Positions 48,109 to 60,093 of a DNA stretch of 64,000 nt are shown here, one piece after another (positions within the stretch are counted from its first letter, which is position 1; each line of letters starts with the position of its first letter). The notes beneath the pieces are model-generated. The model was not told the DNA's origin. It was given only the letters and a program-made list of their open reading frames with translations, and did not search any database. Both the position numbers and the translations under genes were made by a program. The DNA is from Flaccisagitta enflata (lineage: Eukaryota; Chaetognatha; Sagittoidea; Aphragmophora): the NCBI GenBank assembly GCA_965153355.1, contig OZ231126.1:27652001-27716000 (forward strand). The letters are read 5' to 3'.

Positions 48109-48910
48109 TTCTCCATCCACTCCCCTTCGAAGCTCAAATTCTAGCCTCGAGGCCCAATTTCGAGCCTCGAGACCCAAATTCCAGCTTCAAGGCCCAAATA
48201 CCAGCCTCAAGGCCCAAATTTCAGCCTCAAGACCCAAATTCCAGCCTCGAGCCCCAAATTCTAGCCTTGAGGCCCAAGTTCTAGCCTGGAGGCCCAAGTT
48301 CTAGCCTGGAGGCCCAAAATCTAGCCTCAAGGCCCAAATTCTAGCCTCGTGGCCCAAGTTCTAGCCTTGAGGCCCAAATTCTAGCCTTGAGGCCTAAATT
48401 CTAGTCTCAAGACCCAAATTTTAGTCTCAAGGCTCAAATTCTTGTCTGGAGGCCCAAATTCTAGTCTGGAAGCCCAAATTCCGGCCTTGCGGCCCACATT
48501 CTAGCCTCAAGGCCCAAATTCTAGCCTTCAGGCCTTAATTCTAACCTCTAAGCTCAAATTCCAACCTTTAGGCTCAAATTCCAACCTCTAGGTTTAAATT
48601 CCAACCTTGAGGCTGACATCCTAGTCTTGAGGCTCACATCCAAGCCTCGACGTTCAAATCCCAGCCTTGAGGCTTAGGTAAAAGCTTTGAGGCCTTGTGG
48701 CTCAAATCACATCCTTTAGGCTCAAATCAAAGCCTTACGTTGCTAATTACAGTTGAGGCTCAAATCACAACTCGAGGCTCAAATCACAGCTTCAAGGCTC
48801 AAACCTAAGCATAGGTCATCAGCCCCTTTGGCGCCCCTGCCCCCCTTCACTATCACACATCTATATATACTCCTATAGGGGCAATGGGTACCGCTGACCA
48901 TCAAACGCTT

Positions 48911-49575
48911 TTTTTGGGCAGCGACCTGTAGAACACAGGGGGACTTTCGTTTTTCCATCCGTCCGTCGGTCCGTCCGTCTGTCATTCCGTTTGTCCCCCC
49001 ATTAGGCCTCTCAGACCTGAAATTTGCCCTCTCAGACCTGAAATCTGGCCTCTCGGGCCTGAAATCTGTCCTCTCAGGCCTGAAATCTGCCCTCTCAGGC
49101 TTGAAATCTGCCCTCTCAGGCCTGAAATCTGCCTTCTCAGGCCTGAAATATGCCATCTCATGCCTGAAATATGCCCTCTCAGGCCTGAAATCTGCCATCT
49201 CAGGCCCAAAATCTGTCCTCTCAGGCCTGAAATCAGCCCTATCAGACCTGAAATTAACCTCTCAGGCCTGGAACTGGCCCACTCAGGCCTGAAGTTGGCC
49301 CCCTCAGACCTGAAATCTACCCTCTTAAGCTTCTCAGGTATCAACTCAGCCTTCAGGCCTTAAATCTGCTATCTCAGGCCTCAAATTAGCCATTTCAGGC
49401 CACCAATCTACCCTCACAGGCCAATAGCCATCTCAGGACGAACAAAAGTCCCCCTGTGTTCTACAGGACTTCGTCCCCTTTGGGGCCACTGCCCTGCTTC
49501 CCCTCACTGCAATTCACAATCATGCAAAGCAGGGCAACGGGTATCGCTGACCACATATTGCCCTTGGGCGACCTG
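48911..49575 (+). mobile_element. Family C element C2, inserted in the 3' hairpin of B3
   Basis: 5' TTTTTGGGCAGCGACCTGTA (the first hairpin partly deleted), GAACACAGGGGGACTTTCG, (GTCC)n. The body has units near GGCCTGAAATCTGCCCTCTC. The inverted terminus is at about 49443-49494, then AGCAGGGCAACGGGTATC and hairpin GCCC-TT-GGGC with end GACCTG. It lies between the two halves of the B3 terminal hairpin, within a T run. Confidence 0.87.
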
Positions 49576-49612
49576 TTTTATTTTGCGACTATTTTTTTTC
49601 TCCGCCTCTTTC

Positions 49613-50142
49613 TTTTTGGGCAGCGGCCCCAAAGAGCCAATGTCCTGTAGGACACAGGGGGGTATTTCGAGATGTCCGTCAGTCCTCCCCTCCAACGTCC
49701 GTCCGTCCTTCCATCCGTGCGTCTGTCCTTCCATCCATCCGTCCTTCCGCCCCCCCTCTTGGCCATCAAAGCTTCAGTTTCAGGCCTAATTTTGGCCTCA
49801 AATTAGCCCTTTCAGAGCTCAAATCAGGTCTCCTGCCCTCAAGACCTCAAATCAGCCCTCCAGACCTCAAATCCACCCTCCAGGCCTCAAATCAACTCTT
49901 CAGGCCTCAAATTTGTCCTCTAGGCCTCAAGCCTGCCCCCCAAGCCTCAAATCTACTCTTTTGGATTAAATTCTGCCATCCCGACTTCAAATCCACCTCA
50001 GGATGTCTCAAAATTCACCCCTGTGTCCTACAGGTCATCGGCCCTTTGGGGCCGCTGCCCTGCTCTCACTCCATTACTTCACTCAATAACTCCAAGCAGG
50101 GCATTGGGTACCGCTGACCATGTGCGATCCTTTTATGACTAG
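49613..50142 (+). mobile_element. Family A element A5
   Basis: 5' TTTTTGGGCAGCGGCCCCAA, GTCCTGTAGGAC, (GTCC)n, units near CCCTCCAGACCTCAAATC, inverted terminus at about 50010-50063, then GGGTACCGCTGACCATGTGC. The 3' hairpin is damaged (ATCCTTTTAT). The final bases GACTAG read CTAG, as in the canonical Helitron 3' end. Confidence 0.85.
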
Positions 50143-50156
50143 TATTTTTTCTTTCC

Positions 50157-50733
50157 TTTTTTTGGGCAGTGGCCCCAAAGGAAACGATGTCCGGTAGAAC
50201 ACAGGGGGACTTTTGTTTGTGCGTTTGTTTATCCGTCCCCCCCTTGCCTTGAGGCTCAAATTCCAGCCTCAAGGCTCAAATCCCAGCCTCAAGACTCAAA
50301 TCCCAGCCTCAAGGCTTAAATCCCAGTCTCGGGGCTCAAATTTCAGCCCCCAGGCTCAAATCCCAGCCTTGGGGCTCAAATCCCAGCCTTGAGGCTCAAA
50401 TTCCAGCCTAAAGGCTTACATTCCAGCCTCGTGACTCAAATTCCAGCCTCATGGCACAAATCCCAGCCTCGAAGCTCCAATTTCAGCCCCAAGCTCCAAA
50501 CCTAGCCTCGAGGCTCAATTCCCAGCTTGGAAGCTCTAATCCCAGCCTGGAGGCTCAAACTGCACACTCAGATGGACAAACAGACGGATGGATGGACGAA
50601 CGAAAGAATAAAAGTCCCCTTGTGTTCTACAGGACATTGTCCCCTTTGAGGCCGCTGCCCTGCTACCCATCACCTACAATAACTAACATTCATATCAGGG
50701 AAACGGGTATCGCATATTGCCTTTGGGCGACTG
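50157..50733 (+). mobile_element. Family C element C3
   Basis: 5' TTTTTTTGGGCAGTGGCCCC, GTCCGGTAGAAC, GGGGGACTTTTG; the body is units near GGCTCAAATCCCAGCCTC (a family B-like minisatellite inside family C ends). The inverted terminus is at about 50610-50663, then GGGAAACGGGTATCGC and hairpin GCCT-TT-GGGC with end GACTG. Confidence 0.83.
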
Positions 50734-50934
50734 GTTTCATCATCTGATTATGTCAGCCCAAACTGTCTCTCTTACTTGGTCTCATTGACACCATCCAATC
50801 CTTTCTCTATCCAAAATTCTCCCGACGCCGCAATTGAGAAAGCTGCATGTTTCGTATTGATTGATCGTGAAACAATCTGAGGAACCCCCAACTCCTGATA
50901 CATAAAACAAAAAGCAAGCTTTGTCAGAACAAGT

Positions 50935-50992
50935 AATGCAGGTTACAATATCGTCACAGAAGGATGGGCGGGGGTGTACAACCCCCACCCTT
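50935..50992 (-). mobile_element. Family D 3' end fragment
   Basis: Minus strand GGGGGTTGTACACCCCCGCC, then CATCCTTCTGTGACGATATTGTAACC: the GATATTGT-type 3' end without a 5' end. The CA microsatellite starts next to it. Confidence 0.5.
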
Positions 50993-50999
50993 CATACAT

Positions 51000-51072
51000 T
51001 CATACACACACAAACACACACATGCACACACACACACGCACACTTACATACACACGAGCACACACACACACA

Positions 51073-51165
<93 letters not shown>
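51000..51165. repeat. (CA)n microsatellite, imperfect
   Basis: About 80 CA units with GCA, TACA and GAGCA interruptions on the left. Confidence 0.97.
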
Positions 51166-51169
<4 letters not shown>

Positions 51170-51237
51170 AGGCTAAAATACACATTCTTACACATTCTTA
51201 CACATTTCAACTCCTGCTCGCACACCTTTCCGATTCT

Positions 51238-51571
51238 TTATTGAGGCCCAACATCCACCTCTTCTACTTCTTCGTCTTCCCCATTTTCTGGTAATATCTC
51301 CACGTTGTCTTCATCGATGACCTTCATGCCACGCGTCGTCAGGGATGTAGTGTTTCGGGGACCGTTGCATTCGTCCGCAGAAAGTTCGATCATCTCCTCC
51401 TCCGAATCATATTCCGAATCGCAATCGGCGGCGGCGTTGTCAATTCGGAATAGAAAACGAACATCCTGCTTGTCCATTTCGTCACTGAACGGCTTCGTGA
51501 AGTCTGGTTTCCATACAAGATACAAGAGAATTTTCAACTCTGTCGTCATTTGCTTTCCATCTTCTTTTTTC
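51238..51571 (-). CDS. Putative terminal exon of an unrecognised acidic protein
   Basis: The minus-strand frame begins after an AAAAAAG acceptor-like site and stops at 51238. It reads LKILLYLVWKPDFTKPFSDE, DKQDVRFLFRID, then a very acidic tail (DCDSEYDSEEEMIELSADE and GEDEEVEEVDVGPQ). Composition and codon use are protein-like and not repeat-derived. A family D element abuts its upstream edge (51573). I cannot name the family. Confidence 0.45.
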
Positions 51572-51572
51572 A

Positions 51573-51779
51573 TTCTTTAGTCGCGTACTACGCGACTCTA
51601 CACCCCGCTTTGATAGTTCATCAGTCCATCCTTCCGTCCGTCTGTCCATAACACTTTACTTTTTTTGGTTTTTGCGGTGTTTGGCCTCACTGCTCCTGCC
51701 CAAATGATCAAGTGACCTTAAAAAGGGCTCCTGCCCACCCGCACACGACTGGGGTTGCCGTGTATACGGCCTTGCCTTG
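51573..51779 (+). mobile_element. Family D element D5
   Basis: Dyad AGTCGCGTACTACGCGACT, CTACACCCCGC, (GTCC)n, short body with CACTGCTCCTGCCC, 3' CCCGCACACGACTGG and hairpin GCCGT-GTAT-ACGGC followed by CTTG. Confidence 0.85.
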
Positions 51780-51794
51780 TTTTTCTTTTTTTCT

Positions 51795-51852
51795 TCTTCT
51801 TCTCCTCCTCCTTCTCCTTCTCCTCCCTTTTCCTTTTTCTTTTTCTTTTTCT

Positions 51853-51887
<35 letters not shown>

Positions 51888-51900
51888 TTCTTCTATTTTC
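51795..51900. repeat. (CTT)n-rich tract
   Basis: Mixed CTT, CCT and CTTTTT units. Confidence 0.9.
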
Positions 51901-51914
51901 TCCTCCTTTGTCTT

Positions 51915-52140
51915 TTAAGTTGCGGACACGCAACTCTATGTGAGGCTTTGTCCGTCCGTTGGTCCGTTGGTCCGTTGGTCCGTTGGTCCCTTGGTCCATC
52001 CGTCCAGGGCTATCGAGTTGAAACGTGGGAAAATGAGCATTTTTGATACACGTTTAATTGCTGGGGGTGGGTTTGGGTGTGGATAGGGGTTGGATGCCCT
52101 TGCCCACCCGTCCGCAACGATATTGTGACCCCGCGTCACA
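51915..52140 (+). mobile_element. Family D element D6, GTTGCGGAC subtype
   Basis: Dyad AGTTGCGGACACGCAACT, GGCTTTGTCCGTCC, (GTTGGTCC)n, TTGCCCACCCGTCCGCAAC, GATATT, 3' hairpin GTGAC-CCCGC-GTCAC followed by ATGTTC. The 3' GTCCGCAAC is the inverse of the dyad's left half. Confidence 0.87.
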
Positions 52141-52163
52141 TGTTCTTTTTCTTTTTTAATCTC

Positions 52164-52381
52164 TTAAGTCGCGGACACGCAACTCTAAAAGAGGCTTTGT
52201 CCGTCCGTTGGTCCATCCCTTGGTCCGTCTGTAGAGGTGATCGAGTCAAAAAGTGGAAAAATGAGCGTTTTGGAACTTTTTCGGTATGTTTGTTTATGGA
52301 GTGGGGTTTGAGGTGTGGATGGGGGTTGGATGCCCCTGCATACCCGTCCGCAACAATATTGTGACCCCACGTCACTTGTTC
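52164..52381 (+). mobile_element. Family D element D7, GTTGCGGAC subtype
   Basis: Dyad AGTCGCGGACACGCAACT, GGCTTTGTCCGTCC, ACCCGTCCGCAACAATATT, hairpin GTGAC-CCCAC-GTCAC, end TTGTTC. It is a direct neighbour of D6 and clearly the same subfamily. Confidence 0.87.
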
Positions 52382-52440
52382 TCCTGTTTCTTCAGTGAAG
52401 CTTAGTGACAAAGCCTTCGTATACAAATTTTCAACCAAGC

Positions 52441-52480
52441 GACACACAGACACACAGACACACACAGATACACACACACA

Positions 52481-52550
<70 letters not shown>

Positions 52551-52573
52551 TACACACACACACACACACACAT
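52441..52573. repeat. (CA)n microsatellite, imperfect
   Basis: CA units with GACA and TACA interruptions. Confidence 0.97.
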
Positions 52574-52674
52574 GCGTGTGCGCGTGCACAGATATCAAAA
52601 TATAAGTACGCCAAACCGTGGCTGGTGTAAGCCTTTACAGGTGCTGTCTGAGGCATTGAGGGCAGGTTAAGCGG

Positions 52675-53411
52675 CGGCGTTGTCCACGGTTCTACAGATG
52701 ACGGAAAAGATTTCTGCGACGCCGACGTTGCTGGAAGATGAAGTGGCAATGTCATCGAGGGGGTTGTGGACGAGGAAAGCGGCAAGTTCTTATCTGAGGA
52801 TGAAGACGGCGGAGGCAGCCGATTTGACGTCTGTGAGGTTAGAGAAAGCGGACGATGCATCTGTCTCCTTGAAGCCTGAGGAAGCGGTGTTGTTGTCTGC
52901 GGCATTGAAGATGGAAGAAGAGGCGCGGTTGTCCGTAGCGTTGGGGATCGAAAAAGAGGTGTCGTTGCCTGTTGAATTGAGGATGGAGGAAAAGGCGTTG
53001 TTGCACCTGGCATTGCGGACAGAGGACGGGGGAGGCATCATTGTGCGTAGCATCGAGGATGGAGGAAGAAACGTTGGTGTACGTAGCGTTGAGGATGGGG
53101 CCAGAAGCGTTTTCATGTTTGGATTTGAAGACGGCGGAAGCGCCAATTTTGTCGCTAGTGTTGGCGGTTGAGGAAGTGACGGAGTGGTCGGTGGTTTTGA
53201 TAATGGAGTTAGTTCCAGATTTGTCACCAGCTTTGAATGAGGAAGGAGCGAAGTCTTTCGCGGCAGCGTAGAAAGCGGTGGCACCTTTCCGGGCAATGGT
53301 AGCAAATTTGTCCACAAACTTGATGACGGAGGACGACGGGGAGGAAGAGGCATCTTCGGAGAAAACCGCGGTTGCGTCACTGATTTTGTAGATGGCAGAG
53401 ACGCGGAACAA
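52675..53411 (-). CDS. Possible repetitive coding region with a frame switch
   Basis: On the minus strand, one frame from 53411 reads DKFATIARKGATAFYAAAKD, then Ser/Thr/Asn-rich text with ASGPILNATYTNVSSSILDA up to about 53030. Similar 12-residue units (SSILNSTGNDTS, FSIPNATDNRAS, SSIFNAADNNTA) continue in a different frame down to about 52800. The DNA therefore holds ~36-bp units. Stops are rare in all minus frames, and one plus frame is also open. It may be a real Ser/Asn-repeat protein with a frameshift, a decayed gene, or only a minisatellite. Function unknown. Confidence 0.35.
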
Positions 53412-53544
53412 AGCGCGGAATTACCACTTGAATTTTCCTTCTAAGAAATGTATCAGTTATGCCGTATTTCTCCTTTTGGGCACCCCGCACTTCCCCCGAA
53501 TACGTTATTGATGAATGGTGTCAGTCAATTTCTCTCTCTCTCTC

Positions 53545-54939
53545 TTTTTAGTCGCGTGCACGCGACTCTACAACCCGCTTTGTCCGTCGGTCGGTCGGTC
53601 GGTCTGTCGGTTGGTCGGTCGGCTGGTCACACTTTACTTTTTTTATCAATTTTATTTCTTTAAGTCATTTTTAGTCATTTTAAGTCATTCTAAGTCATTC
53701 TAAGTCATTCTAAGTCATTCTAAGTCATTCTAAGTCATTCTAAGTCATTCTAAGTCATTCTAAGTCATTCTAAGTCATTCTAAGTCATTCTAAGTCATTT
53801 TAAGTCATTTAGAGTAATTATTGTCATTTTAGTCAACATAGTCCTTTTCATCATTTTAAGTCATTCTAAGTTATTTTAAGTTATTTTAGGTCATTTTAAG
53901 TGATTTTAAGTCATTTTAAGTGATTTTAAGGCATTTAAAGGCATCCCAAGTTATTTTGAGTCATTATTGTCATTTTAGTCAATATAATCCTTTTCATCAT
54001 CTTTAGTCATTTTAAGTCATTTTGTGTCATTATGAGTCATTATAAGTCATTATACGTCATTTTAAGTCATTTCTAGTCATTCTAAGTCATTCTAAGTCAT
54101 TCTCAGTCATTTTAGTCATTTCAGTCAATACAGTCATTTCACTTTTTATTTACATAATTATAGGTAATTTTAGGTTATTATGCAATTTTTGGTAATCAAA
54201 GGTAATTATAGGTCATTATAGATCATTATGCAATTGTAGGTAATCATAGGTCATTATAGGTAATCATAGGTCATTATTCAATTATAGGTAATTATAGCTA
54301 ATCATCAGTAATTATAGGTAATCATAGGTTGTTATAGGTCATTATGTTATTAAAGGTAGTTATGGGTAATTATGGGTAATCATAGGTCGTTATTGGTAAT
54401 TATTGGTCCATATGTAGATATAGGTAATCATAGGTCTTTATAGGTAATCATAGGTCATTATAGGTAATTATAGGACATTATGTTATTATAGCTAATTGTG
54501 GGTAATTATGGGCAATCATACGTCATTAAAGGTAATTATTGGTCCATATGTAATTATAGGTAATCATAGGTCTTTATAGGTACTTATAGGTCATTATTTG
54601 ATTATGGGTAATTATAGGTAATTATAGGTAGTCATAGGTCATTATAGGTTTTCATAGGACATTATGTTATTATAGGTAATTGTGGGTAATTATGGGTAAT
54701 CATATGTCATTAAAGGTAATTATTGGTCCATATGTAATTATAGGTAATCATAGGTCTTTATAGGAACTTATAGGTCATTATTAGACTATGGGTAATTAAA
54801 GGTAATTACAGGTAATTATAGGCAATTATAGGTCAATAGGTAATTATAGTCATTATCGTCATTACAGGAAATAACATACTTATATAATTTGGCGATTATG
54901 CAAGTAAGTCTCGCACGCGACTTATAGGCGTTGGCCTTG

Positions 54940-54942
<3 letters not shown>
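53545..54942 (+). mobile_element. Family D element D8, 1.4 kb, with two minisatellites
   Basis: Dyad AGTCGCGTGCACGCGACT, CTACAACCCGC, (GGTC)n. The first array is decamers near AAGTCATTCT (about 53660-54150). The second is ~10-13-mers near TTATAGGTAA and TAATCATAGG (about 54165-54850). 3' TCGCACGCGACTTATAGG, GTTGGCCTTGTT. Its termini are nearly identical to those of D1 although the arrays differ completely. Confidence 0.88.
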
Positions 54943-56767
<1,825 letters not shown>

Positions 56768-57295
56768 CCTGTCGCTCAAGGGCAATATGTGGTCAGCGAT
56801 ACTCGCTGCCCTGTTTTGTGTGGTAGTGATCATAAGTTAGCAGGGCAGCAACCCTGAAGGGGACGATGTTCTGTAGAACACTGGGACTTTTGCTCAATTG
56901 AGATTGTGAGGCAAAAATTTGAGCCTTTAGCGCGTTAGGTTGTGATTTGAGCCTTGAAGCTGTGATCTGAGCCTTGACGCTGTGCTTTGAGCCTTGAAGC
57001 TGTGCTTTGAGCCTTGAGGCTGGAATTTGACCTTGAGGCTGGAATTAGGCTTTAAAATTGGGATTTGAATCTCCAGGCTTGCATTTGAGCCTCCAGGTTG
57101 GGACTTGAGCCTTGAGGTTGGGAATTTAGCTTTAAGGCTTGGATCTGAGCTTTGAGGCTGAAATTTAATCCTCAGGTGGGGGGAATGAATGGATAAACAC
57201 ACGAATGAATGGATAAACGTATGAATGAACGGATAAACATATGAACAAAAATCCCCTTTACAGGACATCGTTCCATTCGGGCCACTGCCAAAAAA
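56768..57295 (-). mobile_element. Family C element C4
   Basis: Read on the minus strand: GGCAGTGGCCCGAATGGAAC, a damaged GTCCTGTAAAGG, units near GGCTCAAATCCCAACCT, inverted terminus at about 56840-56893, then GCAGCGAGTATCGCTGACCA, hairpin GCCC-TT-GAGC and end CGACAGG. Confidence 0.78.
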
Positions 57296-57399
57296 GAGCG
57301 ATTTTTCGAAGGTTTTTCCATTTTTGGTAACAACAATATAGTGCTATACTATTTTGACTCTTATCGGCAATATTTCTTTATCAAGTTGCTATATTTGTG

Positions 57400-57812
57400 C
57401 AGACGGGGCCCTAATAAGAGCGGAAGAGGGACCCAATTGTTACATGCCCCCCTACAGCTTACATAGTTCATTCAATTTCCTCACTTGCAGTGGCGGTTGA
57501 CTTTAGGTAGATACAATTGGCGCCACCGTGGCGATTTTTCAATTACCACCTTTAACCCCCCCCCCCCAACAGGCCAACTTTATATCAAAATTTGAAAAAA
57601 TAAATTATTCGATGTTTTGGGCTTCAAGGGTGGTTCGGAGGGGTTCAGGGTGGAAATTGAAAAATCGCCTTGGTAGCGCCATTTCTATGGACCTAAGGTG
57701 TCCACCGTCACTGCAAGTGTGAAAAATTGATTGAACCATGTGAGCTGTATGGGGGGCATGCAGTACTTAGGGTCCCTCCTCCGCTCTTATTTGGGTCCCC
57801 TCTGTGCTCTGG
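57400..57812. mobile_element. Foldback MITE, ~410 bp
   Basis: CAGACGGGGCCCTAATAAGA at the left faces TCTTATTTGGGTCCCCTCTG at the right. Inner pairs continue (CACTTGCAGTGGCGG against CCGTCACTGCAAGTG; CGATTTTTCAATT against AATTGAAAAATCG). Target duplication not resolved. Confidence 0.7.
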
Positions 57813-58051
57813 GTAGAAAATTAAGAACTCTTTGACCAGCCGGGGAAGGAAATCAAAGATTGGGGGGGGGGAGAATTATCAACATGCTGTGTGACACATC
57901 CATCCATCTTTTGGTTGGTCTTAGTAGTTTAAGATGGCTTCAGAGTAGTCAAATGACCTACCGTAGTTCTGCTCCAGAAAAATTTCTGCTTCCTGTGGAT
58001 ATGTTTGGTTTCTTCTGTCAAAGAAAACAATTTGTAGTGCTGATTTTATTT

Positions 58052-58204
58052 AAACAAGGCCGGATACACGGCTATCCCAGTCGCTTGCGGGTAGCAGGGG
58101 CCATATTTGAGGTCAATGGAGCATTTGGGCAGCAGCAGTACAGTAAAGTGTGACGGACCGACGGACCGACAAAGCGGGGTGTAGAGTCGCGTAGCACGCG
58201 ACTG
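58052..58204 (-). mobile_element. Family D element D9, short
   Basis: On the minus strand: dyad AGTCGCGTGCTACGCGACT, CTACACCCCGC, TTTGTCGGTCCGTCGGTCC, short body, then CCCGCAAGCGACTGGGATAG and hairpin GCCG-TGTATC-CGGC followed by CTTGTT. Confidence 0.83.
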
Positions 58205-58702
58205 AAAACGTCCCGACTTATTCCTTCAATAATGATGAACGAATAGCTCTCCGCCCTTTCGTGTTGACTGTTCGTGTTGACTGATAGTGCATTCATGCGT
58301 TGTAACAGCTGGGAGGTGTCGAATCTGCCGGGTCGACGAATTCCTTTCGTTGAAATTGACTTATTTCGGTTTGTTTTTCTTACGTCCAAGTGTAAACTTA
58401 GCAAGTCTGAATATCGGTAAAATTCATTGATAACGAGAATAAAAAGAAGAAAGATATATTTTTTTTTCTTTTTTTCGATGGGATCTTTGTTCTTGGAAAC
58501 GCGCGAAAAACGCATTCACGTCAAAATAGTTGTCTAGCAACTTAGGAATGACTTTATATCCCTTAGTCCGTATCTTAGTCTGCTGGAAATTGTTTTGGGA
58601 GCTTCTTATTTGAAGCACTGAAAGACCTTTTCCTTTTCCAGGAAATTTTCTTTGATCATTAAACTTCAATTTTCCTCTGACCATTCAATTTTTTCTCCAC
58701 AG
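58205..58702. other. Upstream flank/intron of the septin exon; no further exon recognised
   Basis: It ends in a pyrimidine-rich acceptor (TTTTTTCTCCACAG, 58689-58702). I did not find the preceding septin exon here. Confidence 0.5.
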
Positions 58703-58905
58703 CAAATCCGATAAGTTGGCCTCGTACCATCACATGATGGACAGCAACCGGGCGTCGGAGGTAAACGGCGGCGGCGTGGACGGGGCGCCAAAGCATCGCG
58801 AGGGAGTCAAACAGCTCGACGGCTATGTCGGATTCGCCAATCTGCCCAATCAAGTCTACAGGAAAAGCGTCAAGAGAGGCTTCGAATTCACGCTCATGGT
58901 TGTCG
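58703..58905 (+). CDS. SEPTIN7: Septin, SEPT7-type: N-terminal exon
   Basis: Septins are GTP-binding cytoskeletal proteins that assemble into hetero-oligomeric filaments at the cortex and cleavage furrow. The exon is bounded by an acceptor (CTCCACAG) and a donor G|GTGAGT. The likely start is ATG at 58734 (MMDSNRASE), giving 57 codons plus one base; the frame is open upstream, so an earlier start in another exon is possible. After a variable leader it reads [20 protein letters not shown] and FEFTLMVVG, the conserved septin segment leading into the P-loop. The GESGLGKS P-loop would be in the next exon (phase 1), which I do not see anywhere to 64000. So the intron is long (>5 kb) or the gene is broken. 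Family call strong; SEPT7 group likely. Confidence 0.85.
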
Positions 58906-59592
58906 GTGAGTAAAAGTAAACAAATGACGTTAATAATTGTCCACACTGTCCCCGTTAGCCCTATAAAGTCAGACATTAATGTCCCCTCATCAGACCATGT
59001 TTCCAGTGTTTTATGATGTGTTGGGACTTGAAATAGCTTGCTGGCAAATTTTTTCTCACGCGGAGATTTTTTTAATCAGGAAAAAAGTCAGTCTTTGACT
59101 TTTTGACATATTCAAGAAAAACAGGGCTTTTATTTTCTAATGAGGAAGTTGGGGAACTCGTAGGGCTGATTGCACCCTCGGACAAAATCGATAGGGTAAG
59201 TAAATTTGATAATTCTCTTTCATTTGGCGCCAAGCAGAATGCTCTACAGCAAATATTTTTTGCGTTATGAATTTTTGAATATTTATTTACGAAAAATTCA
59301 AATTGAATTTTTTTCCGATTTTTCATGATTTTGAAATGGATCAATAAAAGAGTGTATTTGAGTTTGTTTGAGCACGCAAATACATGAAAACATGTTTACG
59401 AGCATAGCTGCTCATCTCTGAGGGTGTTTTGGAGCATTTTAGCTCATTTAGCTCATTTAGCTCAGTTTTTTTTCTTGATTTTAAATGCAAATATGAATAA
59501 ATATTTTGGAACACATTTCAGCAGGCAGCTACAAGAGAGCATGTCAACGAGCAGACCAGCATTTTAGCTCATTTAGCTCATTTAGCTTACTG

Positions 59593-59760
59593 TTTAGTTG
59601 CGGACACGCAACTTTAAAAGAGCCTTTGTCCGTCCTTCTTTCGGTCCATTGATCCATCCCTCTGTTGCTCCATGAGCACGAGTTGAAAAATGTGAAAACA
59701 CACATTTTCGCCCCTGCCCACCCGTCCGCAACTGGTATTGGCCATGTATCCGGCCTTGTT
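59593..59760 (+). mobile_element. Family D element D10 with empty-site evidence
   Basis: Dyad AGTTGCGGACACGCAACT, GTCCGTCC, CACCCGTCCGCAACTGG, hairpin GGCC-ATGTATCC-GGCC, end TTGTT. The sequences on either side (AGCTCATTTAGCTTACT and CCTAACTTTTAATAGG) are contiguous in the inverted right arm at about 61835-61870, where only a T-rich link separates them. Confidence 0.9.
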
Positions 59761-60093
59761 TTCCTAACTTTTAATAGGATGAATAAATGTTTTAATTGAG
59801 CATGCAAATACAAGAAAGCATTTCAGTGAGCATAGCTTGATATCTGGTTGAGTGATTTTGTGTATTTAAACTTATCTAGCTGATTTGGCTCAGTTTTATT
59901 TTTCTCTGATTTTCAGTGCAATCAATACATAAAATTGCTCTTAATTTGATCTAACAAATTAAAAAATGCAGGGACTGAAAATAAAAGCTTAGTGAGAAGT
60001 GACCAATGCTTACAATTTTTTTCCTCACGGCAACAGCGACATCTTGTATCTTAAATCTGACCTTTCAGGCCCCAAATGAACTTTTTGGATCCC

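Larger units (their letters stand above)
47447..49597 (+). mobile_element. Family B element B3 carrying nested A4 and C2
   Basis: The 5' end TTTTGGGCAGCGGCCCCGAA, CAATGACCTATGCTTTCACA and TTTCTCCTCCTTCTCC runs to 47516. It resumes at 48109 with TTCTCCATCC and a long minisatellite near GGCCCAAATTCTAGCCTC (about 48130-48800). The inverted terminus CATAGGTCATCAG is near 48808, then GGGGCAATGGGTACCGCTGA up to 48910. The final hairpin CGCTTT/TTTGCG is split by C2, and the end TTGCGACTATTTTT appears at about 49582. Confidence 0.85.

Noticed and set aside
47511-48114. TTCTCC as a 6-bp target-site duplication of A4
   Set aside because: The host family B sequence is itself a run of TTCTCC-type repeats, and A1 and A5 show no matching duplication, so the repeat is probably coincidental.
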